From: JAENVT01 sp039931555 | Lineage (GTDB): Bacteria; Actinomycetota; Acidimicrobiia; Acidimicrobiales; Ilumatobacteraceae | Reading direction: 5' to 3' | Length of the DNA stretch: 64,000 nucleotides | NCBI GenBank assembly: GCA_039931555.1 | Contig: JBDTRP010000078.1 | Span: 26,475-90,474 of the forward strand | In this document: positions 1-8,866 of the stretch, piece after piece | Position numbering within the stretch: position 1 is the stretch's first letter | Layout of the letters: each line of letters opens with the position of its first letter | Position numbers and translations under genes: made by a program | Notes under the pieces: model-generated | Database searches by the model: none | Told to the model about the DNA's origin: nothing | The model's input: only the letters and a program-made list of their open reading frames with translations

Positions 1-29
1 CGTGCTGGCGGGAATTGTGCAGAGCTGAG

Positions 30-1952
30 ATGTCGGTCGTACTCGACGCCAAGATCCCCGCAGGTCCGATCGAGGACAAGTGGGACCACTACAAGAACGA
101 CATGAAGTTGGTCAACCCCAACAACAAGCGCAAGTTCAAGGTGCTCGTCGTCGGTACCGGCCTGGCCGGTGCTTCGGCCGCCGCAACGTTGGCCGAGCTC
201 GGCTACCAGGTCGACGCGTTCACGTTCCACGATTCGCCGCGACGCGCTCACTCGATCGCTGCGCAGGGCGGCATCAACGCCGCCAAGAACTACCGCGGCG
301 ATGGCGACTCGGTGCATCGCCTGTTCTACGACACGGTCAAGGGTGGCGACTTCCGTTCTCGCGAGGGCAACGTGCATCGCCTCGCTCAAGTCAGTGTCGA
401 CATCATCGACCAGATGGTGGCGCAAGGTGTGCCGTTTGCCCGCGAGTACGGCGGGTTGCTCGACAACCGGTCGTTCGGCGGGGCACAGGTCAGCCGCACG
501 TTCTACGCCCGAGGGCAGACCGGCCAGCAGTTGCTGCTCGGCGCGTACCAGCAGTTGGCCCGCCAAATCGGCCTCGGCGGCGTGCGCCTGTTCAACCGCG
601 TCGAGTTGGTCGACACCGTCGTGATCGACGGTCGGTGCGCCGGCATCGTCACCCGCGACCTGATGAGCGGCGAGATCCAGTCGCACGCCGGCGACGCGGT
701 GGTGCTGGCCACGGGTGGCTACGGCAACGTGTTCTTCCTCTCCACCAACGCCATGAATTGCAACGTGACCGCGGCGTGGCGGGCCCATCAGCGCGGCGCC
801 TACTTCGCCAACCCGTGCTACACGCAGATCCACCCGACGTGCATCCCGCAGGCCGACGACACGCAGTCGAAGCTCACGCTGATGAGCGAGTCGTTGCGCA
901 ACGACGGGCGGGTGTGGGTGCCGAAGAACGCCGACGAGACGCGCCCCGTCGACCAGATCCCCGAAGAGGACCGCGACTACTACCTCGAGCGGTTGTACCC
1001 GAGCTTCGGCAACCTGGCGCCACGCGACATCTCGTCGCGCGCAGCCAAGCGCGCAGTCGACACGGGTCGCGGTGTCGGCCCGTTGAAGAACGGCGTCTAC
1101 CTCGACTTTGCTGCGGCGTTCGAGCGCGTCGGGTACGACACGGTGTACGAGCGATACTCGAACCTGTTCGAGATGTACGAGCGCATCACCGGTGAGAACC
1201 CCACCAAGGTTCCCATGCGCATCTACCCGGCCAGCCACTACACGATGGGTGGGCTGTGGGTCGACTACGAGCTGATGACGACGGTCCCGGGGTTGTACTG
1301 CGCGGGCGAAGCCAACTTCAGCGATCACGGCGCGAACCGGCTGGGCGCGTCGGCGCTGATGCAGGGGTTGGCCGATGGCTACTTCGTGCTGCCCTACACG
1401 ATCGGCAACTACCTCGCGCCCTTGCTCGGCAAGCCCGGTCCGGGTGTCGACCATCCGGAGTTCAAGGCTGCTGAGGCCGCGGCGGCCCAACGTTTCCACG
1501 GCTACCTCGACATCAAGGGCACGCGGTCGCCCGACTGGTTCCACCGCGAGCTCGGCAAGATCATCTGGGACTACTGCGGCATGGAGCGCACCGAGCAGGG
1601 CCTCGACAAGGCGTTGTCGGAGCTCCCGGCGCTGTACAGCGAGTTCCAGAAGGACCTGCGCGTGACCGGCGACGGTGAGTCGATGAACCAGACGCTGGAG
1701 AAGGCCGGCCGCGTCGACGACTTCTTCCAACTCGGCATGTTGATGTGTCGCGACGCTCTGGAGCGCAGGGAGAGTTGCGGCGGCCACTTCCGCTCCGAGT
1801 ATCAAGACGAAGAAGGTGAGGCCAAGCGCGACGACGAGCACTTCGCCCACGTCGCTGCGTGGGAGTGGGCGGGCGACCCCATGAAGGCCATCCGCAACGT
1901 CGAAGAGCTGGAGTTCGAAGCCGTGCACCTCGCCACCCGGAGCTACAAGTAA
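30..1952 (+). CDS. sdhA: Succinate dehydrogenase flavoprotein subunit
   Basis: Oxidises succinate to fumarate in the TCA cycle and passes electrons from FAD to SdhB and on to quinone at the membrane. The 640-residue protein has the dinucleotide-binding GTGLAG near residue 42, the His of RRAHSIAAQGG near residue 74 where FAD is normally attached covalently, a Thr/Arg-rich active-site stretch, and the conserved HYTMGG and GASALMQGL blocks. Length and sequence style resemble the B. subtilis/Bacteroidetes-type enzyme that pairs with a single cytochrome b subunit; that gene would lie just left of the window. The stop overlaps the sdhB start by one base (TAATG). ATG at 30 is chosen, but a TTG at 15 is in frame and the frame is open to the window edge, so the true N-terminus could be longer. 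Confidence 0.95.
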   Translation: MSVVLDAKIPAGPIEDKWDHYKNDMKLVNPNNKRKFKVLVVGTGLAGASAAATLAELGYQVDAFTFHDSPRRAHSIAAQGGINAAKNYRGDGDSVHRLFYDTVKGGDFRSREGNVHRLAQVSVDIIDQMVAQGVPFAREYGGLLDNRSFGGAQVSRTFYARGQTGQQLLLGAYQQLARQIGLGGVRLFNRVELVDTVVIDGRCAGIVTRDLMSGEIQSHAGDAVVLATGGYGNVFFLSTNAMNCNVTAAWRAHQRGAYFANPCYTQIHPTCIPQADDTQSKLTLMSESLRNDGRVWVPKNADETRPVDQIPEEDRDYYLERLYPSFGNLAPRDISSRAAKRAVDTGRGVGPLKNGVYLDFAAAFERVGYDTVYERYSNLFEMYERITGENPTKVPMRIYPASHYTMGGLWVDYELMTTVPGLYCAGEANFSDHGANRLGASALMQGLADGYFVLPYTIGNYLAPLLGKPGPGVDHPEFKAAEAAAAQRFHGYLDIKGTRSPDWFHRELGKIIWDYCGMERTEQGLDKALSELPALYSEFQKDLRVTGDGESMNQTLEKAGRVDDFFQLGMLMCRDALERRESCGGHFRSEYQDEEGEAKRDDEHFAHVAAWEWAGDPMKAIRNVEELEFEAVHLATRSYK

Positions 1953-2728
1953 TGGCCAACCACCTCACCAACCTCACGTTGAAGATCTGGCGCCAGCCGA
2001 GCCCCGGCGCCGAGGGTCATTTCGAGAGCTACGGCGTCGACTCGATCAGCGATGAGGCATCGTTTCTCGAACTGCTCGACGTGCTGAACGAGCGCCTGAT
2101 CGACGAAGGTCACGAAGCGATCGCCTTCGACCACGACTGCCGCGAGGGCATCTGCGGCACGTGCTCGCTGATGATCAACGGCCGGGCCCACGGGCCGCAA
2201 CGCGGCACGGCGACGTGTCAGCTACACATGCGCAAGTTCGCCTCCGGCCAAGAGATCGTCGTCGAGCCGTGGCGGGCCACATCGTTCCCCATCATCAAGG
2301 ACCTCGTCGTCGATCGCAGCCCGTTCGATCGAATCATCGAGAGCGGTGGCTTCATCACCGCCCCGACCGGTGGCGCGCCCGACGCCAACCTCATCTCCAT
2401 CCCCAAGGTCGTTGCCGACGCGTCGATGGATGCCGCCGAGTGCATCGGCTGCGGCGCCTGCGTGGCCGCCTGCCCGAACGGAGCGGCCAGCCTGTTCACC
2501 GCCGCCAAGGTCAGCCACCTCAACCTGTTGCCCCAGGGCCAGGCCGAGCGCTACAGCCGCGTCGAGGCGATGGTCGAGACGATGGACGAGTACTTCGGTT
2601 CGTGCACCAACCACGGCGAGTGCGAGGCAGCATGCCCGAAGAGCATCTCCATCGACTTCATCGCCCTGATGAACAAGGACTACCTGAAGGCCAAGTTCGC
2701 CAACCGCAAAGAGCTCAGCCGCACCTGA
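1952..2728 (+). CDS. sdhB: Succinate dehydrogenase iron-sulfur subunit
   Basis: Carries electrons from SdhA to the quinone site through three Fe-S clusters. The 258-residue protein shows the N-terminal [2Fe-2S] cysteines in DCREGICGTC plus a later Cys, the [4Fe-4S] motif CIGCGACVAACPNG near residue 165, and the third cluster in CTNHGECEAACPKS near residue 220. The start ATG overlaps the sdhA stop, so the two are translationally coupled. No membrane-anchor gene follows; the next gene is convergent, so the anchor must be upstream of the window. Function is certain at family level. Fumarate reductase direction cannot be excluded from sequence alone. Confidence 0.95.
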   Translation: MANHLTNLTLKIWRQPSPGAEGHFESYGVDSISDEASFLELLDVLNERLIDEGHEAIAFDHDCREGICGTCSLMINGRAHGPQRGTATCQLHMRKFASGQEIVVEPWRATSFPIIKDLVVDRSPFDRIIESGGFITAPTGGAPDANLISIPKVVADASMDAAECIGCGACVAACPNGAASLFTAAKVSHLNLLPQGQAERYSRVEAMVETMDEYFGSCTNHGECEAACPKSISIDFIALMNKDYLKAKFANRKELSRT

Positions 2729-2771
2729 CCTCGACGCGTCGCATCCCTCTCCGCCGGCCTGCTCGGTGTGC

Positions 2772-2875
2772 TGTGAGTCGGATGTCGCGCCAGCGTTGAC
2801 ACCGGACTCACATCTCGCCAGGAGCAAGATCGGTGTGAGTCGAATGTCGCGGCAGCGGTGCACAACCGGCTCACA
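2772..2875. repeat. Intergenic palindrome family A, tandem pair
   Basis: Two adjacent units of about 40 nt (2772-2812 and 2834-2875) begin TGTGAGTCG and end in CTCACA, forming an outer stem. A conserved middle ATGTCGC is followed in the first unit by GTTGACA, so TGTC/GACA can form an inner stem. The pair fills the gap between the convergent sdhB and the GH2 glycosidase. A second tandem pair with the same consensus lies at 26718-26820. Possible roles are a bidirectional terminator or a REP-like element. There is no T tract. Confidence 0.7.
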
Positions 2876-2957
2876 GGTCACCTCGGCGGGTCGACCGACT
2901 TCATCATCGACATCCTCGGCTACTACGCCTGATGGCTCGTGAGCGTCAGCACCGTCG

Positions 2958-5069
2958 TCAGCGGACGATGGTGCTGACATAGCGATTGGTGGCGATCTCG
3001 TCGCCGTGCTCCACCACCAGGTCGAGCCACAGTTCGCCCGGTTGATCGGCGACGACGAACTGGATGGTGCCGACGCGCACGCATGAATCCGGCGGCACGT
3101 CGCCGCCCCAACGCCAGGCATGCGAGCCACCGGGCCAGCTCAGCTTGGCGGTGCAGACCGTGTCTTCCAGCAGCCGACGCACGTCGCTGACCACGTGCAC
3201 ATCCAACGCCAACGCTGCGCCGACCGAGACCTTCTCGGGCAGGCGATCGGCGACGACGATCACCGGGCGGCACGCATCGATCACCGCCTGGTAGGCCAAC
3301 TTGGGATGCCGTTCGTGGTCGAGCACGCTCCACGACACCATCGGGCCGGCATCGTTGAACATGAAGAAGCAGAATCCGCCGGTGGGCCGGTACTTCAGCC
3401 GCCGCAACGTCTCGATGTGATGGCGCACCACCCGGGCCTGGTAGCGCTGCGTGGCCTCGCGCCACTCGTCGAACGTGGCGAAGTCGGCGGGCGGCACGAA
3501 CTTGTCGAAGGCATGCAGTTGCATCCCGTGACGTTCCTGCAGGTGATCCCAGTCGAGGTTCGGCCAACGGTGTGGCTCCATGAAATCCGCCGCCGCCGGC
3601 ACGGCCTGGGCGCCGAACTCGCTGACGAACCGCACCATGCGCGGCATCGACGCGGCGAAGCCGGGCAGATCGCGTTCGTGGCCGTGGTACCACCCGAAGT
3701 ACAGATGGCTATCGGTTCCGTCGAGCATCGGCAGATGCGGCATCACTCCGCTGTGAGCGATGGTTGTGCGGGTCTCGTCGGCCCTCTCGAACGATCGCTT
3801 GACCCATCGGTCGAGCACCGTCTTGTTCCACGACGGGAGCTGCTGTCCGGCGATGTACTTGATCGCTGCCCGGCCGACCGGTTCGGTGCGATCGAGGTTG
3901 GGTGCAACCGGCTCGTTGTGCGCGCACCACACCGCGATCGACGGGTGGTGGCCGAGCTGATCGACCGCCTCGCGCGCCTGGCGCACGGCCTCCTTGCGGA
4001 TCGTGCGGGCATACCCCCACTGCAGCGGGAAGTCCTGCCACAACAACATGCCCAGTTCGTCGGCGGCGTCGTACAACTCGGGCCGCGAGATGTGACCGTG
4101 CACGCGCAGCAGATCGAGGCCGGCCTCGCGCGCCAATTCGACGTCGCGGCGCAACTCCGCTGGTGTTGCGTCGCCCAGCGCCATCCGCGTCGGCGCGAGG
4201 TTGGCGCCCTTGGTGTACATCGGCTCGCCGTTGACGGTGAACGCCCAGTCCTGCAGCACCACTTCGCGCAGACCCGTGCGCACACGTCGCGAATCGCTGA
4301 TCACCTCGTCGACCGAGATCTCGACCTCGACCTCGGTCAACTCCTGCTCGCCGAGCGTCCACGGCCACCACAACCTGGGCTCGTTGATGTCGAGGTTCCA
4401 GTCGACCTCGTTCAACCCGCCGGCCAGCGACTGCTCGTGTTGATCGAGCAACTCGCCGTCGACGCGGGTGCAGACGCGCACAGTGCGGGCCGTGTCGCTA
4501 TCGAGCCGGGCATGCAGGCGCAGGTGGGCGCGCGTGTCGTTGACGTCGCGGCACAGGACCCGGCAGCGGTCGATGCGCACTGGCCCGGTTGTGTCGATGC
4601 GCACCGGTCGCCACAGGCCTCCGGGGTTCCACGTGGGATCCATCGCATCCCAGTTCTGGAACACGCCGGTGATCGTGCGCTTGGCCTTGCGGTTGCGTTG
4701 CGGCGGGCAGGCCACCTCGACCGCCAGCACGTGCTCGGTGGCCAGGCGCGAGAGGCTGGTGATGTCGAAGCTGTGCGGGAAGAAGTAGCCCTCGGGGTCG
4801 CCCAGGTAGGCGCCGTCGAGCCACACATCGGCCTGGTAGAACACGCCTTCGAGGGTGACGAAGTGGCGTCGCCCTGAGGGCGCCGCTTCCAGGTGAAACC
4901 GCCTTCGGTAGATCAGCGGATCATCGTTGCCGGCGAACGGAGCGAGGTTGCGCCAGTGGCTGGGCACGGCGACCTCGGGCCAGTCGTCGTCGAGGTATTC
5001 GAGGCTGACAGCGCTACGCCGCCGTTCGTCATCGGCGACATTGGCGCGCCACTGTCCCGACAGATCCAC
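2958..5069 (-). CDS. Glycoside hydrolase family 2 protein (beta-mannosidase/beta-galactosidase-like)
   Basis: A retaining exo-glycosidase of the GH2 type. Seen: an N-terminal sugar-binding jelly-roll (SGQW, then WLDG and GYFFPHSFDI), an immunoglobulin-like domain, then a TIM barrel with the acid/base Glu in WCAHNEP (about residue 386) and the nucleophile Glu in VSEFGA (about residue 484). Substrate is not readable; the family includes mannosidases, galactosidases and glucuronidases. No signal peptide is evident, so it is probably cytoplasmic. GTG at 5069 is preferred (703 aa). The frame extends to an ATG at 5135, but that ATG overlaps the divergent start at 5134 and leaves no room for promoters. 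Confidence 0.85.
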   Translation of the reverse strand: MDLSGQWRANVADDERRRSAVSLEYLDDDWPEVAVPSHWRNLAPFAGNDDPLIYRRRFHLEAAPSGRRHFVTLEGVFYQADVWLDGAYLGDPEGYFFPHSFDITSLSRLATEHVLAVEVACPPQRNRKAKRTITGVFQNWDAMDPTWNPGGLWRPVRIDTTGPVRIDRCRVLCRDVNDTRAHLRLHARLDSDTARTVRVCTRVDGELLDQHEQSLAGGLNEVDWNLDINEPRLWWPWTLGEQELTEVEVEISVDEVISDSRRVRTGLREVVLQDWAFTVNGEPMYTKGANLAPTRMALGDATPAELRRDVELAREAGLDLLRVHGHISRPELYDAADELGMLLWQDFPLQWGYARTIRKEAVRQAREAVDQLGHHPSIAVWCAHNEPVAPNLDRTEPVGRAAIKYIAGQQLPSWNKTVLDRWVKRSFERADETRTTIAHSGVMPHLPMLDGTDSHLYFGWYHGHERDLPGFAASMPRMVRFVSEFGAQAVPAAADFMEPHRWPNLDWDHLQERHGMQLHAFDKFVPPADFATFDEWREATQRYQARVVRHHIETLRRLKYRPTGGFCFFMFNDAGPMVSWSVLDHERHPKLAYQAVIDACRPVIVVADRLPEKVSVGAALALDVHVVSDVRRLLEDTVCTAKLSWPGGSHAWRWGGDVPPDSCVRVGTIQFVVADQPGELWLDLVVEHGDEIATNRYVSTIVR

Positions 5070-5121
5070 GAGGGCGAGGATAGGCGCGGCTCGGCCCTGG
5101 GCGTGCGCCGCCGAAAGCCGG

Positions 5122-5127
5122 TATGGT
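5122..5127 (+). promoter_or_regulatory. Candidate -10 box of a leaderless promoter (TATGGT)
   Basis: TATGGT lies exactly 6 nt before the ATG at 5134, with no Shine-Dalgarno between. The same spacing recurs at several other first genes of operons in this window. Confidence 0.5.
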
Positions 5128-5133
5128 CGAACC

Positions 5134-6540
5134 ATGGCAACACGTGCTCACACCCTCGGCGAACTGAAGGCGTCGGGCTGGCAGTCGTCACCGGTGAAAG
5201 AAGAGATCCGCCGCAACGCCGTTGCCCGAATCGCCGCTGGTGAGGCTCTGTTCGAAGGGGTGCTCGGCTACGAGCAGACCGTCATGCCGCAGCTCGAGAA
5301 CGCCCTCCTCGCCGGTCACGACGTGATCTTCCTCGGCGAGCGCGGGCAGGCCAAGACGCGCATCATCCGCTCGCTCACCGGTCTGCTCGACGAGTGGATG
5401 CCGATCGTGGCCGGCAGCGAGATCAACGACGATCCCTACGCCCCGGTCAGCAAGCACGCCCGTGATCTGATCGCCGAGATGGGCGACGCCACCCCGATCG
5501 ATTGGGTGCATCGCGACGACCGCTACGGCGAGAAGTTGGCGACGCCCGACACCTCGATCGCCGACCTGATCGGCGAGGTCGACCCCATCAAGGTGGCCGA
5601 GGGTCGCTACCTCAGCGACGAACTGACCCTGCACTACGGGCTGGTGCCACGCACCAACCGCGGCATCTTCGCGATCAACGAGATCCCCGATCTCGCCGAG
5701 CGCATCCAGGTCGGTCTGCTCAACGTGCTGGAAGAGCGCGACGTGCAGGTGCGCGGATACAAGATCCGCCTGCCGCTCGACGTGCTGCTGGTTGCCAGCG
5801 CCAACCCCGAGGACTACACCAACCGCGGCCGCATCATCACGCCGCTGAAAGACCGGTTCGGCAGCCAGATCCGCACCCACTACCCGCTCGACGTGGCCAC
5901 CGAGGTGGCCATCATGCGCCAAGAGGCGCGGTCCGGCTCGGTGGGCAACGTCACCGTGCACCTGCCCGACTACATGGAGCAAGTGGTCGCCACCTTCAGC
6001 CAGTTGGCGCGGGCCAGCACCCAGGTCAACCAGCGCAGCGGCGTCAGCGTGCGCCTGTCGGTCAGCAATGTCGAGGTGCTCGGCGCCAACGCACTGCGCC
6101 GCGGCCTGCGCGCCGGTGAACACGTCGTCGTGCCTCGAATCTGCGACCTCGAGGCACTGGCCGCGTCGAGCAGCGGCAAGATCGAGATCGAGTCGTTGGA
6201 GGAGGGCCGCGACGGCCTGATCCTCGACAACCTCGTCAAGGCCGCGGTGCTGACGGTGTACAAGGAACGCATCTCGCCCGACCAGGTCCGCGACGTGATC
6301 GGCGCCTTCGAAGAAGGTGTGGTCGCCCACGCCGGCGAAGACATCGCCTCGGTCGAAGAAGCCCGCCTGGTCGAGATGGTCCCAGCGCTGCGTGCTCCCG
6401 TTCTGGCGTTGACCGGTGGCGACGAGTCACCTGCCGCAGTCGCCGCGGCAGTCGAGTTCGTGCTCGAGGGCTTGCACCTGTCGAAGCGGTTGAACAAGGA
6501 CTCCTCGGGAACCAGCGCAACCTACCGCGGCCGCAGCTAG
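5134..6540 (+). CDS. MoxR/ChlI-type AAA+ ATPase (magnesium-chelatase subunit I-like)
   Basis: A 468-residue AAA+ ATPase of the BchI/ChlI-like family that typically acts with a VWA-domain protein as a chaperone or metal-insertion machine. Seen: a Walker A variant GERGQAKT near residue 66, a Walker B region IFAINEIPD with Asn where Asp is usual, a sensor VASANPEDY, and arginine-finger type residues near PLKDRFGSQI. Its expected partner, a 672-aa VWA protein, is encoded at 9458 rather than next door. The pair resembles in size the mycobacterial Rv0958/Rv0959 pair (recalled, not searched). No chlorophyll or cobalamin genes are nearby, so a real Mg-chelatase role is unlikely. Confidence 0.85.
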   Translation: MATRAHTLGELKASGWQSSPVKEEIRRNAVARIAAGEALFEGVLGYEQTVMPQLENALLAGHDVIFLGERGQAKTRIIRSLTGLLDEWMPIVAGSEINDDPYAPVSKHARDLIAEMGDATPIDWVHRDDRYGEKLATPDTSIADLIGEVDPIKVAEGRYLSDELTLHYGLVPRTNRGIFAINEIPDLAERIQVGLLNVLEERDVQVRGYKIRLPLDVLLVASANPEDYTNRGRIITPLKDRFGSQIRTHYPLDVATEVAIMRQEARSGSVGNVTVHLPDYMEQVVATFSQLARASTQVNQRSGVSVRLSVSNVEVLGANALRRGLRAGEHVVVPRICDLEALAASSSGKIEIESLEEGRDGLILDNLVKAAVLTVYKERISPDQVRDVIGAFEEGVVAHAGEDIASVEEARLVEMVPALRAPVLALTGGDESPAAVAAAVEFVLEGLHLSKRLNKDSSGTSATYRGRS

Positions 6541-6554
6541 CGCCGAGCCGCCGG

Positions 6555-7886
6555 TCAGCGCGTCCGTTCGATGTGGCGGGCGACGAGGTTCTCCAGCATC
6601 TCCTGGTGGCCGGAGGAACGAGTGGGCTCACCGTTCGACATCGCCCTGTCGTGCAGGTCGGCAAGGCTCGACTTGGACATGATCGCCGTGCCCAGGTCGC
6701 CCGACCATCCTGCATAGCGGGCGTCACGCAGCGAGTCGAGTTCGCGACTGTCGACGATCGAGGCCGCCGCCAGCAGTGAGCGGGCCATGGTGTCCATCCC
6801 GCCGATGTGGGCGTAGAACAGGTCGGTGCGGTCGCTCGACTGGCGACGGAGCTTGGAGTCGAAGTTCAACCCGCCGGTCGTGAACCCGCCGGCGCGCAGG
6901 ATCTCGAGCATGCCGAGTGTCATCTGCTCGACCGAGACCGGGAAGCGGTCGACATCCCATCCCAACCGGTCGTCGCCGGCGTTGGCATCGATCGAACCGA
7001 AGATGCCGGCGTTGGCCGCCGAGGCGATCTCGTGGGCGAAGTCGTGCCCGGCCAACGTGGCGTGGTTGACCTCGATGTTGACCTTGATCTCGTCGGCGAG
7101 GTCGTACTTCTGCAGGAAGGCGTGCACTGCGGCGACGTCGTAGTCGTACTGGTGCTTGGTCGGCTCGAACGGCTTGGGCTCGAGCAGGATCGCGCCGGTG
7201 AAGCCGATCCGTTGCTTGTGCTCGACGACCAACCTCAGGAAGCGGGCCAGCTGGTCGAGCTCGCGTTTGATGTCGGTGTTCAGCAGTGTCTCGTAGCCTT
7301 CGCGGCCACCCCACAGCACGTAGTTGTGCCCGCCGAGCCGGTGTGTGGCCTCGAGGCAGTGGGCCACCTGTCCGGCGGCGAAGGCGAACACCTCGGGATC
7401 GGGATTGGTCGCCGCACCGGCCTGGTAGCGGGGGTTGGAGAACAGGTTGGCCGTGCCCCACAACAACTGCACGCCGGTGCGTTGCTGGTGCTGCGCGGCG
7501 AGGTCGACCATCTCGTCGAGGTGCGCCGCGGACTCCTTGAAGCTGGCGCCTTCCGGAGCGATGTCGCGGTCGTGGAAGCAGTAGAACGGCGAACCGAGCT
7601 TGGCGAAGAACTCGAACGCGGCCTCCATCTTCTGCTTGGCTGCGTCCATCGGGTCAGCCGACGGTGCGAACGTCGAGTGCCACGGGCGATCGAGCGTGCC
7701 GGCGCCGAAGATGTCGAAGCCGTCCCACGCGAACGAGTGCCAATAGCAGACGGCGAACCGCAGGTGGTCCTCCATGCGCCGGCCGGCAACCACCCGGTCG
7801 GCGTCGTACCAGCGGAAGGCCAGGGGGTTATCGCTGTCGGGACCCTCGTAGGCGATTCGATCGGTGACGTCGGTGAAGAACTCCAT
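6555..7886 (-). CDS. xylA: Xylose isomerase (class II size)
   Basis: Interconverts D-xylose and D-xylulose (and glucose/fructose). At 443 residues it fits the long, class II form. Seen: catalytic His in CFHDRD near residue 103, metal ligands in the LEPKPFEPTKHQYD block, the second metal site in IDANAGDDRLGWDVDRFP, and GGLNFDSKLRRQS near the C-terminus. It is the last gene of a minus-strand operon: the GH1-like gene ends 11 nt upstream. No xylulokinase or xylose transporter is in view, so xylose catabolism here would need genes elsewhere. Start ATG at 7886 gives the typical N-terminus. Confidence 0.95.
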   Translation of the reverse strand: MEFFTDVTDRIAYEGPDSDNPLAFRWYDADRVVAGRRMEDHLRFAVCYWHSFAWDGFDIFGAGTLDRPWHSTFAPSADPMDAAKQKMEAAFEFFAKLGSPFYCFHDRDIAPEGASFKESAAHLDEMVDLAAQHQQRTGVQLLWGTANLFSNPRYQAGAATNPDPEVFAFAAGQVAHCLEATHRLGGHNYVLWGGREGYETLLNTDIKRELDQLARFLRLVVEHKQRIGFTGAILLEPKPFEPTKHQYDYDVAAVHAFLQKYDLADEIKVNIEVNHATLAGHDFAHEIASAANAGIFGSIDANAGDDRLGWDVDRFPVSVEQMTLGMLEILRAGGFTTGGLNFDSKLRRQSSDRTDLFYAHIGGMDTMARSLLAAASIVDSRELDSLRDARYAGWSGDLGTAIMSKSSLADLHDRAMSNGEPTRSSGHQEMLENLVARHIERTR

Positions 7887-7897
7887 GACGTCGGAAG

Positions 7898-8866
7898 TTA
7901 CTGCACCGTGGCACCGAAGAAGATGGCCGCAGAGTCCTTCACGTCGCGATCGCGCGTGATGATGCCGTCGTCGTGCCCGTCGATGTCGAACGTCGGGCTG
8001 ACGCCGACCGCCTGCAGCGGCGCGCCCTCGGCAGCTTCACCGCAGGCGGTCTCGAACCGCTCGACGACCGTGACCCGGTCGGCGTCGCGGCCCGGAGGCG
8101 TGATCAACGTGATCGCCAGCGGTCGATCGGGCCCCATCTCGGCGGTTCGCAGCACGGCGCCCAGCGACTCGTCGACGTCGGCGACGACGATGCCCAACAC
8201 GTCGCATGCCCCGGCGAGATCGGCAAGCTCGCGATCGGCGCGGCCGGGAATGCTGATCGTTCCGTCGTGCAGACCGTCGAGCCACAGGTTCCAACGAAGA
8301 TGGTCATCTCGACGAGCGGCTTCGGCCGCCTGGATGGTCTGGTCGGCGGGCCTGACCGTCTTGACGCCGACGGCCGTTGCCACCGGCGGCCCACCGCGCA
8401 GGATTCGCCACGCGTCGCGCCAGCCGACGACCAGCGTGTCGAGCATCTCGCCGTGCCGGCGAGGGTCGTCGGGGATCATCCGGTTGGCGAACGCCAGCGG
8501 GTTGTCGAACGGCACCCACCCGACGACAGCGTCACCGAACCGCTCGGAGACGCCCTCGACCCATCGCGGCCACCAGTGGCCGGCGAAGCGCGGGTCGCCG
8601 AAGCCGCCGTCGTTGTCGAACCATTGCGGCACGATGCGTTCGAGCAGCGTGAACTGCACACCGATCCCCAGGCCGGAGGCATGTTGCAGCAGGCCGCTGT
8701 ACCACTCCACGGCGTCGCCGTCGAAGGCCCCGGCCTTGGGTTGCAGCCATCCCCAGTCGAGGGTGATCCGCACCGACGAGGCGCCCAGACCACCGAGCAG
8801 CACGAGGTCTTCGTGGAACCGGGCGCGGTCGAGACGGGAGTGGGGGACGACGGCGGTGCGGATCAC
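7898..8866 (-). CDS. GH1-like TIM-barrel protein lacking catalytic glutamates
   Basis: A 322-residue protein resembling the N-terminal and central part of family 1 glycosidases: SSVRITLDWGWLQP, VQFTLLERIVPQWF and GFGDPRFAGHWWPRW follow the family pattern. Where active enzymes have the acid/base motif NEP, this one has FDNPLAF. Where the nucleophile motif ITENG is expected, it has LITPPGRD. Both catalytic Glu therefore appear absent, and the protein is shorter than the usual 440-480 aa. A binding or regulatory role, or a very divergent hydrolase, are the options. The GTG start overlaps the cyclase stop (GTGA), implying coupled synthesis with the cyclase, and xylA follows after 11 nt. Confidence 0.7.
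   Translation of the reverse strand: MIRTAVVPHSRLDRARFHEDLVLLGGLGASSVRITLDWGWLQPKAGAFDGDAVEWYSGLLQHASGLGIGVQFTLLERIVPQWFDNDGGFGDPRFAGHWWPRWVEGVSERFGDAVVGWVPFDNPLAFANRMIPDDPRRHGEMLDTLVVGWRDAWRILRGGPPVATAVGVKTVRPADQTIQAAEAARRDDHLRWNLWLDGLHDGTISIPGRADRELADLAGACDVLGIVVADVDESLGAVLRTAEMGPDRPLAITLITPPGRDADRVTVVERFETACGEAAEGAPLQAVGVSPTFDIDGHDDGIITRDRDVKDSAAIFFGATVQ

Noticed and set aside
3120..4877. Long plus-strand open frame inside the GH2 gene
   Set aside because: Arg/His/Val-rich antisense translation typical of high-GC shadow frames; the minus-strand frame has clear GH2 catalytic motifs.
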